41,682 nt of DNA from an uncultured Alphaproteobacteria bacterium. GTDB taxonomy: Bacteria > Pseudomonadota > Alphaproteobacteria > Rs-D84. The notes beneath the pieces were generated by a model. That model had not been told where the DNA came from, searched no databases, and saw only the letters and a program-made list of their open reading frames with translations. The stretch is taken from positions 1 through 41,682 of the forward strand of contig CAJOGD010000001.1 in NCBI GenBank assembly GCA_905233975.1, read 5' to 3'. Below are positions 24,818-32,906 of this stretch, in pieces. Each line of letters starts with the position of its first letter. Position 1 is the first letter of the stretch. The position numbers were made by a program, and so were the translations under genes.

Positions 24818-25323
24818 TGCAATGGAACCAAGCAATTGCCGAAAAAAGATTATCCGATTTAAAAATGTCGGACATGCCCGTTATGCAAATCACACCGAAA
24901 CTATCGACTGTTCCCCAAGATTGGTTCATTCAATACAGGAAATTATGTCGCGAATTTATGCGTTCGCTTTCCGATTGCGTCCAAGAATTGGCATTGATGA
25001 ACCTTGGGCGCGAAGAGTTTATGGATCTATTGATGGGGCGTGCAATTCCAAGGAATCTTTCTTTTCGTTTTCGTGTGCCATTAATCTGGGGCGGGAAACT
25101 TGAAACAGATAACATGTTTATGTGTGCCACTTTCCCGCAATCGCAGAACCTTGATAGATTTATAATTGAACAATACGGAAACGAAACGATATGGTTGCCC
25201 AATCCAAAGAAAAAACTTTACTTGCCGATACATTCAACGGTAAGTGGCACCGGCGGAAACGCCACCGCCGACAGGCTTAGCCAATTTGCCGCAACAATGA
25301 ACAGCGGTCGCACACAACCATAA
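24817..25323 (+). CDS. Hypothetical soluble protein
   Basis: A 168-residue protein without signal peptide or membrane helix. It has a helical N-terminal half (PQDWFIQYRKLCREFMRSLS) and a more polar C-terminal half with short hydrophobic strands (SFRFRVPLIWGG, TIWLPNPKKKLYLPIHSTVS). No family recognised. It is translationally coupled to the membrane protein and followed 12 bases later by the SUKH-like gene, which implies a joint function. Confidence 0.7.
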   Translation: MQWNQAIAEKRLSDLKMSDMPVMQITPKLSTVPQDWFIQYRKLCREFMRSLSDCVQELALMNLGREEFMDLLMGRAIPRNLSFRFRVPLIWGGKLETDNMFMCATFPQSQNLDRFIIEQYGNETIWLPNPKKKLYLPIHSTVSGTGGNATADRLSQFAATMNSGRTQP

Positions 25324-25335
25324 AGGAATAAATGA

Positions 25336-25764
25336 ATGAATCCGCTACTTGAATCTTTGAAACGTCATAATGCTTTTTTTGCGCCACCGATACCCGATGG
25401 ACAATTTGCGATTTTAAATATAAATTTGCAAAAAATACGGGCGGCAACATTACCCACAGAAATCATAAATTTTTACAAAACTTGCGGTGGTATCAAACTT
25501 GAATCAGGATACATTTTCGGCCCAAACGAATTCAAAGTTGGCGCATCGCGCCCTGTGCCAAACATATTGGAAATAAACCAAGAACTTACGAACATATCTT
25601 CCCTTCGTGGCAAAACTATTTTTGGGCGTAATGATTTATTTTGGTTTGCTTTCGATGCTTTGGGAACATATACAATGCTTGATAACGTCGGACTTCAGAT
25701 ATTGCGGAAATACAAAGACCCGTATCGGGCCATATACGAATGTATCGCCGGGGGAAAAATTTAG
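25336..25764 (+). CDS. SUKH (SMI1/KNR4)-like small protein
   Basis: A 142-residue cytoplasmic protein. The pattern LPTEIINFYKTCGGIKLES, followed by strands, then NDLFWFAFDALGTYTML and a final KYKDPYRAIYECIAGG, resembles the SMI1/KNR4 (SUKH) fold used by many immunity proteins to toxins. The match is by overall pattern, not a full profile. AAGGA lies eight bases before ATG. Confidence 0.65.
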   Translation: MNPLLESLKRHNAFFAPPIPDGQFAILNINLQKIRAATLPTEIINFYKTCGGIKLESGYIFGPNEFKVGASRPVPNILEINQELTNISSLRGKTIFGRNDLFWFAFDALGTYTMLDNVGLQILRKYKDPYRAIYECIAGGKI

Positions 25765-25765
25765 A

Positions 25766-25969
25766 ATGAAGAAATTATCAGTATCTTTATCGGGACATCA
25801 AACCAGCATATCGTTGGAACCTGAATTCATCAATGCAATACGCGACATTGCGATTGCAACAAACAAACCCGTTGCAAAAATAATTGATGAAATAGATGAA
25901 AAACGCGCAATCGGCACAAATCTTTCTTCCGCCGTTCGCATTTATGTTTTGAAATATTTTCGCAAATAA
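25766..25969 (+). CDS. Ribbon-helix-helix (RHH_4-type) protein
   Basis: A 67-residue protein. LSVSLSGHQTSISLEPEFIN gives the beta-strand and first helix, then AIRDIAIATNKPVAKIIDEI and NLSSAVRIYVLKYF. This matches the short RHH_4 family widespread in alphaproteobacteria, thought to bind DNA. ATG begins one base after the stop of the SUKH-like gene, so it is the last gene of the four-gene transcript and a candidate autoregulator. Confidence 0.85.
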   Translation: MKKLSVSLSGHQTSISLEPEFINAIRDIAIATNKPVAKIIDEIDEKRAIGTNLSSAVRIYVLKYFRK

Positions 25970-25973
25970 TTTC

Positions 25974-27986
25974 TTACTTTTTACGTGTCACACCCGAAAT
26001 CCATATTGTGCCTAAACACGACACAACAAGTATTATTATCATCCACATATCGCGACCCATTTTACGGTACAACGTCCTGTGCGCACCACAAACAGTTCCA
26101 TCGACGTGGCCGGAAACACCAACCGGAATAGATGATTCAACACTGCCATTTGCTGCGATAAATGCACTTATACCCGAATAATTTGATCGTACAATTGGCA
26201 CACCCGATTCAATGGCATACCGGCGCACCATATCTAAATGCTGATACGTCCCCGGCGTTTTACCGAACCAGTTATCATTCGTAATATTCACAATTGCATT
26301 CGGAACTTTACCATACGGAATCAGCGAATCAGAAAAAATAATTTCATAACAAATCGCCGGCGCAAAAATAAATTGTTTTCCTGATAAATTCATTGTTATA
26401 AGTTCTGGTCCATCACCAGCCGTCAATTGTCCGGGCGTCGGGATAAAATCCCCAAACGGCCGATATTCCCCAAACGGAACAAGATGCGATTTACTATATA
26501 CATCGGAAACCGTTGCGTCTGAATTTACCACTAACATAGAATTATATAATTTCCCATCATCAAAATAATTCGCCCCGATGACCATAGGCCTATCCAGAAC
26601 ACGCGCCATCGAAACAATATCACCCGGCATCATAACAAATGGATACGCGGTTTCCGGAAACACAATCAAATCATATTCCCCTTCGGCGGCCGCAAGCGCG
26701 GTCATAACCTGTAAATTATGATTTGCATTTTGTAATGCCGCCGCACGTGAATGTGTCGCCTTTTGCGCCGCATTTTGCGCAGGTTGCACAATTCTTATAA
26801 TCGGTCGATTTTCTGAATCACAATGATTTGCAACAAAATGAACATTACGAATTCCGTATAAAATCCCGATTGTTCCAAACATCAAAAAACAGAACAAAAC
26901 AAAATAATTTAACCCAATACGGCGATTATTTATAATTTCACATACCGCGGCAATTATTCCAACCACCACAAACGTAAGACCCAACGCACCATAAAGCGAC
27001 ATTGAATTTGAAACATACAAATTTTGCAACGATATATTCGCAATCGGGTTCCATGGAAACCCAGTGAACAACCATTCGCGCAACCATAAAACAAGCGTCC
27101 AAATCGATGCGAACAAAAATGGCCTACACGCCGGATTTAGCCGTATAGACGAAATTGCAAGGAACGACGGTGCGAAAACAATTCCGCCCAAGAAACCGAT
27201 TCCCAAAATCGCCGGCAACGTCCAAATTGCAAACTGACTTGCAAGTTCCGGAACGACATAGATACTGTTCAGCACCCACCAAAACATCGCAATCGCATAC
27301 ACCGCACCGAACGGGAAAATCCGCCAAAACCTGCGCCAACATGAAATACCGGTCAAAGTTTTCAACGACAACAAATATGCGCCACCGACGCCAATCAATG
27401 TCGCCCACCACAAATTAAACGGTGCAAAACCAAAACTTGCAACAACGGCACACAAGGCGAACATTGTCGTTCGACCGAACGCGCCATGAAAGAAGCGCTT
27501 TAAATTCATAACAAATTTCCCGCCCGGGCAACACGATTCATCTATGCATACGCCGGATTCCGCCGTATAGGGGTTTTTATACCCCAATTTTTTTAATATT
27601 GTTATTTCCTTTTTTTCCATACGCGCGGCATCTTTGTCATTCAAATGATCGTATCCCAAAAGGTGCAACATTCCATGCACAACCATATGCGCCGTATGTT
27701 CGGCCACCGATATATTTTCGTTTTTTGCCTCACGCTGAACAGTATCCAATGATATAAAAATATCGCCCAACAAAACATCATCACCCAATTCAAAAGACAA
27801 TACATTTGTGGGCTTATTCATTCCGCGATATTTCTTGTTAATTTTCTGTATCGCCACGTCATCGACCAGTGTAATCGACACCTCCGCATTTTTATAGGCG
27901 GACGTGACCGCGGCATTTGCGATTTTTTCAAAATCTATTTTATATTTTTTCCATCGTTTATCTTCCACATTTACAAATACGCGCAT
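25974..27986 (-). CDS. Fusion of rRNA endonuclease YbeY and apolipoprotein N-acyltransferase Lnt
   Basis: One uninterrupted 670-codon ORF. Residues 1-140 are a complete YbeY, with the zinc motif His104, His108, His114 (HGMLHLLGYDH) and NKPTNVLSFEL. A 20-residue linker with four Cys/Gly-rich positions leads to a complete Lnt from about 160: membrane helices to about 385, then the nitrilase domain with Glu445 (VFPETAYPF), Lys499 (VYSKSHLVPFGEY) and Cys546 (PAICYEII). YbeY trims rRNA in the cytoplasm; Lnt adds the third acyl chain to lipoproteins. Met160 (27509) could be an internal start for Lnt, since GGGA lies upstream. The C-terminus ends 5 bases past the RHH gene, convergently. Confidence 0.9.
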   Translation of the reverse strand: MRVFVNVEDKRWKKYKIDFEKIANAAVTSAYKNAEVSITLVDDVAIQKINKKYRGMNKPTNVLSFELGDDVLLGDIFISLDTVQREAKNENISVAEHTAHMVVHGMLHLLGYDHLNDKDAARMEKKEITILKKLGYKNPYTAESGVCIDESCCPGGKFVMNLKRFFHGAFGRTTMFALCAVVASFGFAPFNLWWATLIGVGGAYLLSLKTLTGISCWRRFWRIFPFGAVYAIAMFWWVLNSIYVVPELASQFAIWTLPAILGIGFLGGIVFAPSFLAISSIRLNPACRPFLFASIWTLVLWLREWLFTGFPWNPIANISLQNLYVSNSMSLYGALGLTFVVVGIIAAVCEIINNRRIGLNYFVLFCFLMFGTIGILYGIRNVHFVANHCDSENRPIIRIVQPAQNAAQKATHSRAAALQNANHNLQVMTALAAAEGEYDLIVFPETAYPFVMMPGDIVSMARVLDRPMVIGANYFDDGKLYNSMLVVNSDATVSDVYSKSHLVPFGEYRPFGDFIPTPGQLTAGDGPELITMNLSGKQFIFAPAICYEIIFSDSLIPYGKVPNAIVNITNDNWFGKTPGTYQHLDMVRRYAIESGVPIVRSNYSGISAFIAANGSVESSIPVGVSGHVDGTVCGAHRTLYRKMGRDMWMIIILVVSCLGTIWISGVTRKK

Positions 27987-28038
27987 GACGTTTTCCCCCT
28001 ATATTTTATATTTGCCAACCAAACATTTATCGAATACA

Positions 28039-28052
28039 ATTATATCACAAAA
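28039..28052 (-). promoter_or_regulatory. Extended -10 promoter of ybeY-lnt
   Basis: TTTTGTGATATAAT on the minus strand, about 45 nt upstream of the ATG. It overlaps the plus-strand region in front of rarA, so the two genes share a divergent promoter region. Confidence 0.55.
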
Positions 28053-28066
28053 CCAAGAAGAAGAAA

Positions 28067-29353
28067 ATGCAGAATAATTCACGACCACTTGCCGACCTGA
28101 TGCGTCCAAACACAATTGATGACGTCGTGGGACAAACGGCACTGCTTGGTGAAAACGGCATAGTCCGTCGCATGGTCGCGGCGCACAAACTTTCGAACCT
28201 GTTGCTGTGGGGGCCACCGGGGTGTGGCAAAACAACAATTGCGCGCGCACTTGCAAATTCGGTCGATATGGATTTTGTTCCGATGTCTGCGGTTTTTTCC
28301 GGAACGGCGGACATAAAAAAAACGATGGAGGTTGCACGCACAAATTCGGCTATCGGACGCGGCACACTTTTGTTTATCGACGAAATTCATCGATTCAACA
28401 AAACGCAACAGGATACATTGTTGCCGTATCTAGAGGACGGAACCGTTGTGTTTATTGGTGCAACCACCGAAAACCCAAGTTTTAATTTAAACAACGCGTT
28501 GCTGTCACGTTGTCATGTTGGTGTTTTGGAACCGCTGAATACGGCGGATTTGGCGACACTTATTGACCGCGCGGAAAAATTTATCAGTAAAAAATTACCG
28601 CTTTCACCCGACGCAAGAAAACATCTTGCGGAAATTTCCGATGGCGATGCGCGATTTTTGTTAAACACAATTGAATACTTGTCGAACGCAAAGTTCAAGA
28701 AAAATCTTGGTCCCGACGAATTGGACAACGTGATTCAAAAACGCGCACCGCTTTCCGACAAAAGTGGCGACGAACATTACAATATGATTTCGGCCGTCCA
28801 TAAATCACTGCGTGCAAGTGATACGGACGCGGCGCTTTATTGGGTTGCGCGCATGATGACCGCCGGCCAAGACCCGATGTATATTTTCCGCCGTCTTACA
28901 CGTTTCGCGATGGAGGATATCGGACTTGCCGACCCGAACGCAATGCAAATGGCCCTGAACGCATGGCAAATATACGAAAGAATGGGCAGTCCCGAAGGCG
29001 ACATCGCCATGACGGAACTTGTTATATACCTTGGCACCGCACCCAAAAGTGTCGCGGCGTATCGGGCACAAACCGCATCATACGCGGTGGCGCGGCAAAC
29101 ATCGAACCTTATGCCGCCAAAGAATATTTTGAACGCACCGACAAAAATGATGAAGAACCTTGGGTACGGGAAAAATTATGTCTATGACCCCGACACCGAA
29201 TCTGGGTGCAGTGGTCAAAACTGTTTCCCCGAAAGCATGTCGCGCCAAAGTTTCTATCACCCAATCGAACGCGGATTTGAACGTGAAATTAAAAAGCGTC
29301 TTGAATATTGGAACACACTGCGCGCACGCGCAAACAACGATTCAGAAAACTAG
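28067..29353 (+). CDS. rarA: Replication-associated recombination ATPase RarA (MgsA)
   Basis: A 428-residue AAA+ ATPase of the clamp-loader group that acts at stalled replication forks. Walker A is WGPPGCGKTTIARA, Walker B LLFIDEIHRFNKTQQD, sensor 1 GATTENPSF, and the C-terminal tetramerisation region contains DPMYIFRRLTRFAMEDIGLA. It is complete. AGAAGAAG precedes the ATG. The 3' end overlaps the convergent beta-barrel gene by four bases. Confidence 0.95.
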   Translation: MQNNSRPLADLMRPNTIDDVVGQTALLGENGIVRRMVAAHKLSNLLLWGPPGCGKTTIARALANSVDMDFVPMSAVFSGTADIKKTMEVARTNSAIGRGTLLFIDEIHRFNKTQQDTLLPYLEDGTVVFIGATTENPSFNLNNALLSRCHVGVLEPLNTADLATLIDRAEKFISKKLPLSPDARKHLAEISDGDARFLLNTIEYLSNAKFKKNLGPDELDNVIQKRAPLSDKSGDEHYNMISAVHKSLRASDTDAALYWVARMMTAGQDPMYIFRRLTRFAMEDIGLADPNAMQMALNAWQIYERMGSPEGDIAMTELVIYLGTAPKSVAAYRAQTASYAVARQTSNLMPPKNILNAPTKMMKNLGYGKNYVYDPDTESGCSGQNCFPESMSRQSFYHPIERGFEREIKKRLEYWNTLRARANNDSEN

Positions 29354-30057
29354 AACAAGATATTTATTCTTAATCCGGCGACAAATTTTTCCACTTCAAA
29401 GGAATAATCGAAATGTCCGACATACTGTGTGCGCCCATATTGCCGAACGACGCGCCCGCCAACGGTTTCTTCATCATAAAATTTATTGGTCGCCTTGCGC
29501 AAGTTCGCACCAATTCCGACACGCCAATCGTCATTCACACGCAAATACAAATCAGGCGAAAAATCAATAAACGCCATACCATTGTTGCCATTAAAAATCC
29601 AACTTGATTTTACCGTTGCGGCAAGTGTCACATATTCATATTGTCGCCCAAACCGCAAACCCAAATAATACACAGAATCCGCGAAATCCGGCGAACGCAG
29701 ACGATGTGTTCCACCAAATTTAACACCACCCAAAACATCATAAATCAAATGATCATCTTCGGAATTTGCGATACGATAAAGCGCGTTCAAATCAACACTT
29801 GAAAAACCATTTTCATCGCCGTCGAAATCACGTTGGTAATAAAAATTTCCACCAACAACCAAACCATCAACAACGCCATAGTTCAAATATTGACCCGCAC
29901 GCAGACCATTTTCAAAATAATCCAAAACGGTTTGCGACAACACATGCCCACGCGCAGTTAAAAACAACGGATCGGCCGTATCATCGGACAAACCTTTGGC
30001 ATGCGCGCCACCGCACAAAATCGCAGACAAAAAGAAAGTACAAAAAATTTTTTTCAT
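29350..30057 (-). CDS. Outer-membrane beta-barrel protein
   Basis: A 235-residue protein with signal peptide (KKIFCTFFLSAILCGGAHA). The mature part shows amphipathic strands (YVTLAATVKSSWIF, RVGIGANLRKATNKF, HFDYSFEVEKFVAGLRIN) and ends in Phe (NILF). ATG at 30057 is preferred over an ATG six codons upstream because the signal peptide starts there and GGGG precedes it. It lies close to the next barrel gene and is probably co-transcribed unless the hairpin between them terminates. Function unknown. Confidence 0.78.
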   Translation of the reverse strand: MKKIFCTFFLSAILCGGAHAKGLSDDTADPLFLTARGHVLSQTVLDYFENGLRAGQYLNYGVVDGLVVGGNFYYQRDFDGDENGFSSVDLNALYRIANSEDDHLIYDVLGGVKFGGTHRLRSPDFADSVYYLGLRFGRQYEYVTLAATVKSSWIFNGNNGMAFIDFSPDLYLRVNDDWRVGIGANLRKATNKFYDEETVGGRVVRQYGRTQYVGHFDYSFEVEKFVAGLRINILF

Positions 30058-30081
30058 ACGCGCACCCCAATACATAAATCA

Positions 30082-30103
30082 ACCGGCGACACAGGCCGCC
30101 GGT
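30082..30103 (-). terminator. Weak terminator-like hairpin between two barrel genes
   Basis: Arms ACCGGCG and CGCCGGT; on the minus strand only a loose TTGATTT follows. It may be partial termination after the 30120-31361 gene. Confidence 0.4.
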
Positions 30104-30119
30104 CGAATTAACAAACGCA

Positions 30120-31361
30120 TTAGAAATAGAATATAACCTGGGCCCCAACGGACATTTCTTTGTAATTATCCAACTTGGCTTTGCCGATACCGGTAAGTGC
30201 ATCAAGGTATTTCCATTCATCATCGTCTTCGTCGTAATAATACCCTTGCCTATACGCATTCAGCTTTTGACCATCGGCGGTATCATAGAAAGACGCCTTG
30301 CCATAGATATTCAACGCAAACCAATCGTTCGGTTGCCACCCAAGCGCCGCCTTGACATACGCCTGGCCATGCCAGTCATAATAGCCATAGATAGCTTCTA
30401 GGTTTAATGTCCAGTCTTCTTCCAACACACTAAACACGCCCAATCCGCCTTCGACGAACAGTGTTGTTTGCGTATCGCCATTGTACGCGATAAACAATGT
30501 CCCTTCGTGTCCGTCTTCATTCACGCCCGTAACATAATTGCCATAATACTTATCATCAAAGTTCACCAACCAACCGCGGACCAATCCATAGATTGTTGAC
30601 TTTGAAATTTTGTATCCACCCTTTAAATCAAGAACGAATTCATTGGCAATATCTTGTTGCCTTTCATAATACGCGGACATGGTCGCAATCCATTCGTTGT
30701 TATCAACGAACCGCCATTGCAAACCCGCGCCATAGATATTCAATCCATTATCTTTCATTTCATCGTCCGGCGAATGTGCCCAATCGAATTTATATTTGGT
30801 TGAATCGAAACGCCCCATCACCAAAACACCGAACTTATCGGTTATACCGAAACTAAAATCTTCCTTGACCGCGAAACCACGTGCAGACCATTTGGCGAAA
30901 TCGTCCATACTGCTCCACGCAGAATCCAAAAGGAAATTCACATTATACGACGCGTAATTATACGAAACATCCGTTATCGCACCAAACTTTCCTTCGGTCG
31001 GTTGAAAGAACGGATGCGCCAAATAATATTTCCGCTTTATCTGACTGCGTACGGTCGAAGAACGATTGTACGAAGACGATGATGACGATGCGCCATTATA
31101 ATACATCTGACCACGATTGGCGGGCGCGCTGTAATTCGAAGTCGTCGTATATCCAACATTCGATTGCCGCACCGGCGTCGCATAGGTCCGCGTTGTTGAA
31201 CGCGTTTCATACTTTTGATAATTCACATTCGGGCTGTACCGCATTGCGGGCGTTGTCGTATCCAGGTTTGCCGCCGATGCGCCCCCCATACCCGCATTAG
31301 TCGCCGCAACCGCCGGTGTTAACCCAACAATCCCAGCCAAAGCAAAAACGTATCCTTTCAT
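30120..31361 (-). CDS. Large outer-membrane beta-barrel protein with Ser/Tyr-rich N-terminal linker
   Basis: A 413-residue protein with signal peptide (KGYVFALAGIVGLTPAVA). Residues 20-105 are a low-complexity Ser/Thr/Tyr/Asn-rich region. From about 110 there are repeated beta-strands (AITDVSYNYASYNVNFLLDS, KFGVLVMGRFDSTKYKF, LNIYGAGLQWRFV) and it ends with aromatic residues (VGAQVIFYF), typical of an outer-membrane barrel. AAGGAG precedes ATG. Specific function unknown; an autotransporter is unlikely because the barrel spans most of the length. Confidence 0.8.
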   Translation of the reverse strand: MKGYVFALAGIVGLTPAVAATNAGMGGASAANLDTTTPAMRYSPNVNYQKYETRSTTRTYATPVRQSNVGYTTTSNYSAPANRGQMYYNGASSSSSSYNRSSTVRSQIKRKYYLAHPFFQPTEGKFGAITDVSYNYASYNVNFLLDSAWSSMDDFAKWSARGFAVKEDFSFGITDKFGVLVMGRFDSTKYKFDWAHSPDDEMKDNGLNIYGAGLQWRFVDNNEWIATMSAYYERQQDIANEFVLDLKGGYKISKSTIYGLVRGWLVNFDDKYYGNYVTGVNEDGHEGTLFIAYNGDTQTTLFVEGGLGVFSVLEEDWTLNLEAIYGYYDWHGQAYVKAALGWQPNDWFALNIYGKASFYDTADGQKLNAYRQGYYYDEDDDEWKYLDALTGIGKAKLDNYKEMSVGAQVIFYF

Positions 31362-31388
31362 TTATTTTTCTCCTTATTTTATAGACAA

Positions 31389-31404
31389 ATTATATCACAA
31401 AAAA
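31389..31404 (-). promoter_or_regulatory. Extended -10 promoter of the large barrel gene
   Basis: TTTTTTGTGATATAAT on the minus strand, about 28 bases upstream of the ATG. Confidence 0.6.
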
Positions 31405-31445
31405 TCCCATTCACAAAGCACAAAAAACAGTGCGTTTTCGTTCCA

Positions 31446-31506
31446 GTCATACCGCCATAAGGCGGTATGACATCACTAACACTAACCACTTACACTAACA
31501 CTTGCA
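31446..31506. repeat. Palindrome plus TTAGTG-type repeat block 3' of family member 3
   Basis: Perfect hairpin GTCATACCGCC-ATAA-GGCGGTATGAC (31446-31471), followed by CACTAACACTAACCACTTAC-type repeats up to the stop codon. The GTCATACCGC core recurs at 40264 and 41609, next to the fourth member. Confidence 0.7.
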
Positions 31507-32604
31507 TCACTGATTCTGGGGGATATAAACATTGTCATTATATGTCGTATCCGGCCAATCTTCTTCCACCGGTGTTTTAAGTGGGTAATACACCGTTACC
31601 GGTGTTCCGGCGGCGTATTGCGCCGCAAGCCATTGTTTGAATACGGGTACATTTTCCGACGAAACATCACCATACCCAATACTAATCGCACACGCGGCAC
31701 CACCGGAAGGGCAATACGATGCAACAGCCCCATTTCTTTCAGGTAGATTTAACCAATTTGTACTCCTTTGAAAATGCGTTGAATATGGTGTAGCTCTATT
31801 TTGAACACCTGCCTCTTGTGCGAATAAATTAGTAATAGGTAGATTGTACATTGCGGTAAGATACTGCCCACTTGGCGACCAACTCTCCGTTCCATCAAGC
31901 ACCTTTACACCAACACGTCTTGTGATTTTGTGTGTTGTGGCGTCATATGAATCTTTGTATGTATCGTCGATTTTTCGCAGAATCATTTCGCCCTGCTGAA
32001 AAAATTTTGGGTAAATTGGATTTGTTGGTGTCGGCGTACCGTCTTGGACAACGGTGCCGGTTGCCGAAACATATTGTTTCGGCATTCCATTATTATGTAT
32101 CGAATAAACCCAACAAAGGTTTGTGTCCGGTTTGAATTCCGAACAAATAAATTCACTATCAAGTCCGGTCTTTAACGCCGCATTGAAAGTTTTTGCATCA
32201 ATTAAACTATCGGATTGTTCCGCATACGATTCGGTAGCCTGATATATTCCTTTCTGCCCTATTCCGCCCGGTTGGCCCGTATATGTGACGGCGGTGTGAT
32301 CGTTAAACGGGTCTATGTCGTCCTGTTTCTGATTTAATTTTGTATTCACCCCACCAACCATGGGCAACGAATCGGTTCCACCATTATCCAGGTCCGATGT
32401 GACGGCGCGTTTTTGAACCGTTCCGGCCGAATTAGTGTATTCCATGGCTTTGTTAGTGTCCGCGCCGAATTTGTTTTGTCGCGTATCCAATTCGTGTGTG
32501 ACGTATTTCAACGACGTTGCGGTTTTGCGGTCCGCGGATTCCTCCGCCACCGCCGGCAACACCGCCGCCAACAACCCAAACACCAAAAACTTTTTCAAAA
32601 ACAT
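31507..32604 (-). CDS. Exported modular protein, family member 3, with phage-tail-like variable domain
   Basis: A 365-residue paralog sharing signal peptide and N-terminal ~165 residues with the second member. ATG at 32604 follows AGGGGAG. The variable part differs: VVQDGTPTPTNPIYPKFF, later KVLDGTESWSPSGQYL and FKQWLAAQYAAGTPVTVYYP. These phrases are typical of receptor-binding or minor tail proteins of gut phages, not of LamG domains. The tail NVYIPQNQ is again constant. It sits between ftsK and an outer-membrane barrel gene, with repeats on its 3' side. Function inferred: surface binding module. Confidence 0.85.
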   Translation of the reverse strand: MFLKKFLVFGLLAAVLPAVAEESADRKTATSLKYVTHELDTRQNKFGADTNKAMEYTNSAGTVQKRAVTSDLDNGGTDSLPMVGGVNTKLNQKQDDIDPFNDHTAVTYTGQPGGIGQKGIYQATESYAEQSDSLIDAKTFNAALKTGLDSEFICSEFKPDTNLCWVYSIHNNGMPKQYVSATGTVVQDGTPTPTNPIYPKFFQQGEMILRKIDDTYKDSYDATTHKITRRVGVKVLDGTESWSPSGQYLTAMYNLPITNLFAQEAGVQNRATPYSTHFQRSTNWLNLPERNGAVASYCPSGGAACAISIGYGDVSSENVPVFKQWLAAQYAAGTPVTVYYPLKTPVEEDWPDTTYNDNVYIPQNQ

Positions 32605-32873
32605 TTTCTCCCCTTTTTCACTAGCCACCAATAAAACTACCGCGGTGAAAACCAAGCGGTCGGGGTGTTCAAAAATCACAGCAACAATGATCCTAACGAG
32701 TTTTAGGGTTGCCCCCTGTTATATATCTCGTCAGCACCCCGAACCTTACGTTCGGGGGATTTTTCTACAGTGCAAAAGCATGGAAAATCACCATGGATTA
32801 CGATGCCCTGCACCGGTTACTGTGGGTTTTTGAAGACCCTGACCAGGATTCCACTCTGGTCATCACAATTCTA
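32605..32873 (-). ncRNA. Long, potentially structured 5' leader of family member 3
   Basis: About 260 nt between a predicted promoter and the ATG. It contains stem 32809-32813/32770-32774 (GTGCA/TGCAC in minus sense) extended by GCAT/ATGC, enclosing TCGTAATCC (32795-32803); a GC hairpin CCCCGAAC/GTTCGGGG (32737-32757); and the 21-nt block at 32649-32669 shared with 19890-19910. On the plus strand the GC hairpin is followed by GATTTTT and could be a terminator. No gene is visible in this stretch. Confidence 0.5.
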
Positions 32874-32897
32874 TCAAATTTATGCAATTTACCGCAA
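32868..32897 (-). promoter_or_regulatory. Promoter of family member 3
   Basis: TTGCGG (32892-32897), 18-bp spacer and TAGAAT (32868-32873) on the minus strand, just downstream of the ftsK stop; same spacing as upstream of the second member. Confidence 0.4.
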
Positions 32898-32906
32898 GGA
32901 AAAAAT

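Noticed and set aside
32737..32766. Terminator of a plus-strand small RNA gene
   Set aside because: The hairpin and T-run look like one, but no plus-strand promoter is evident upstream and the same region fits the leader of the minus-strand gene; left as part of that leader.
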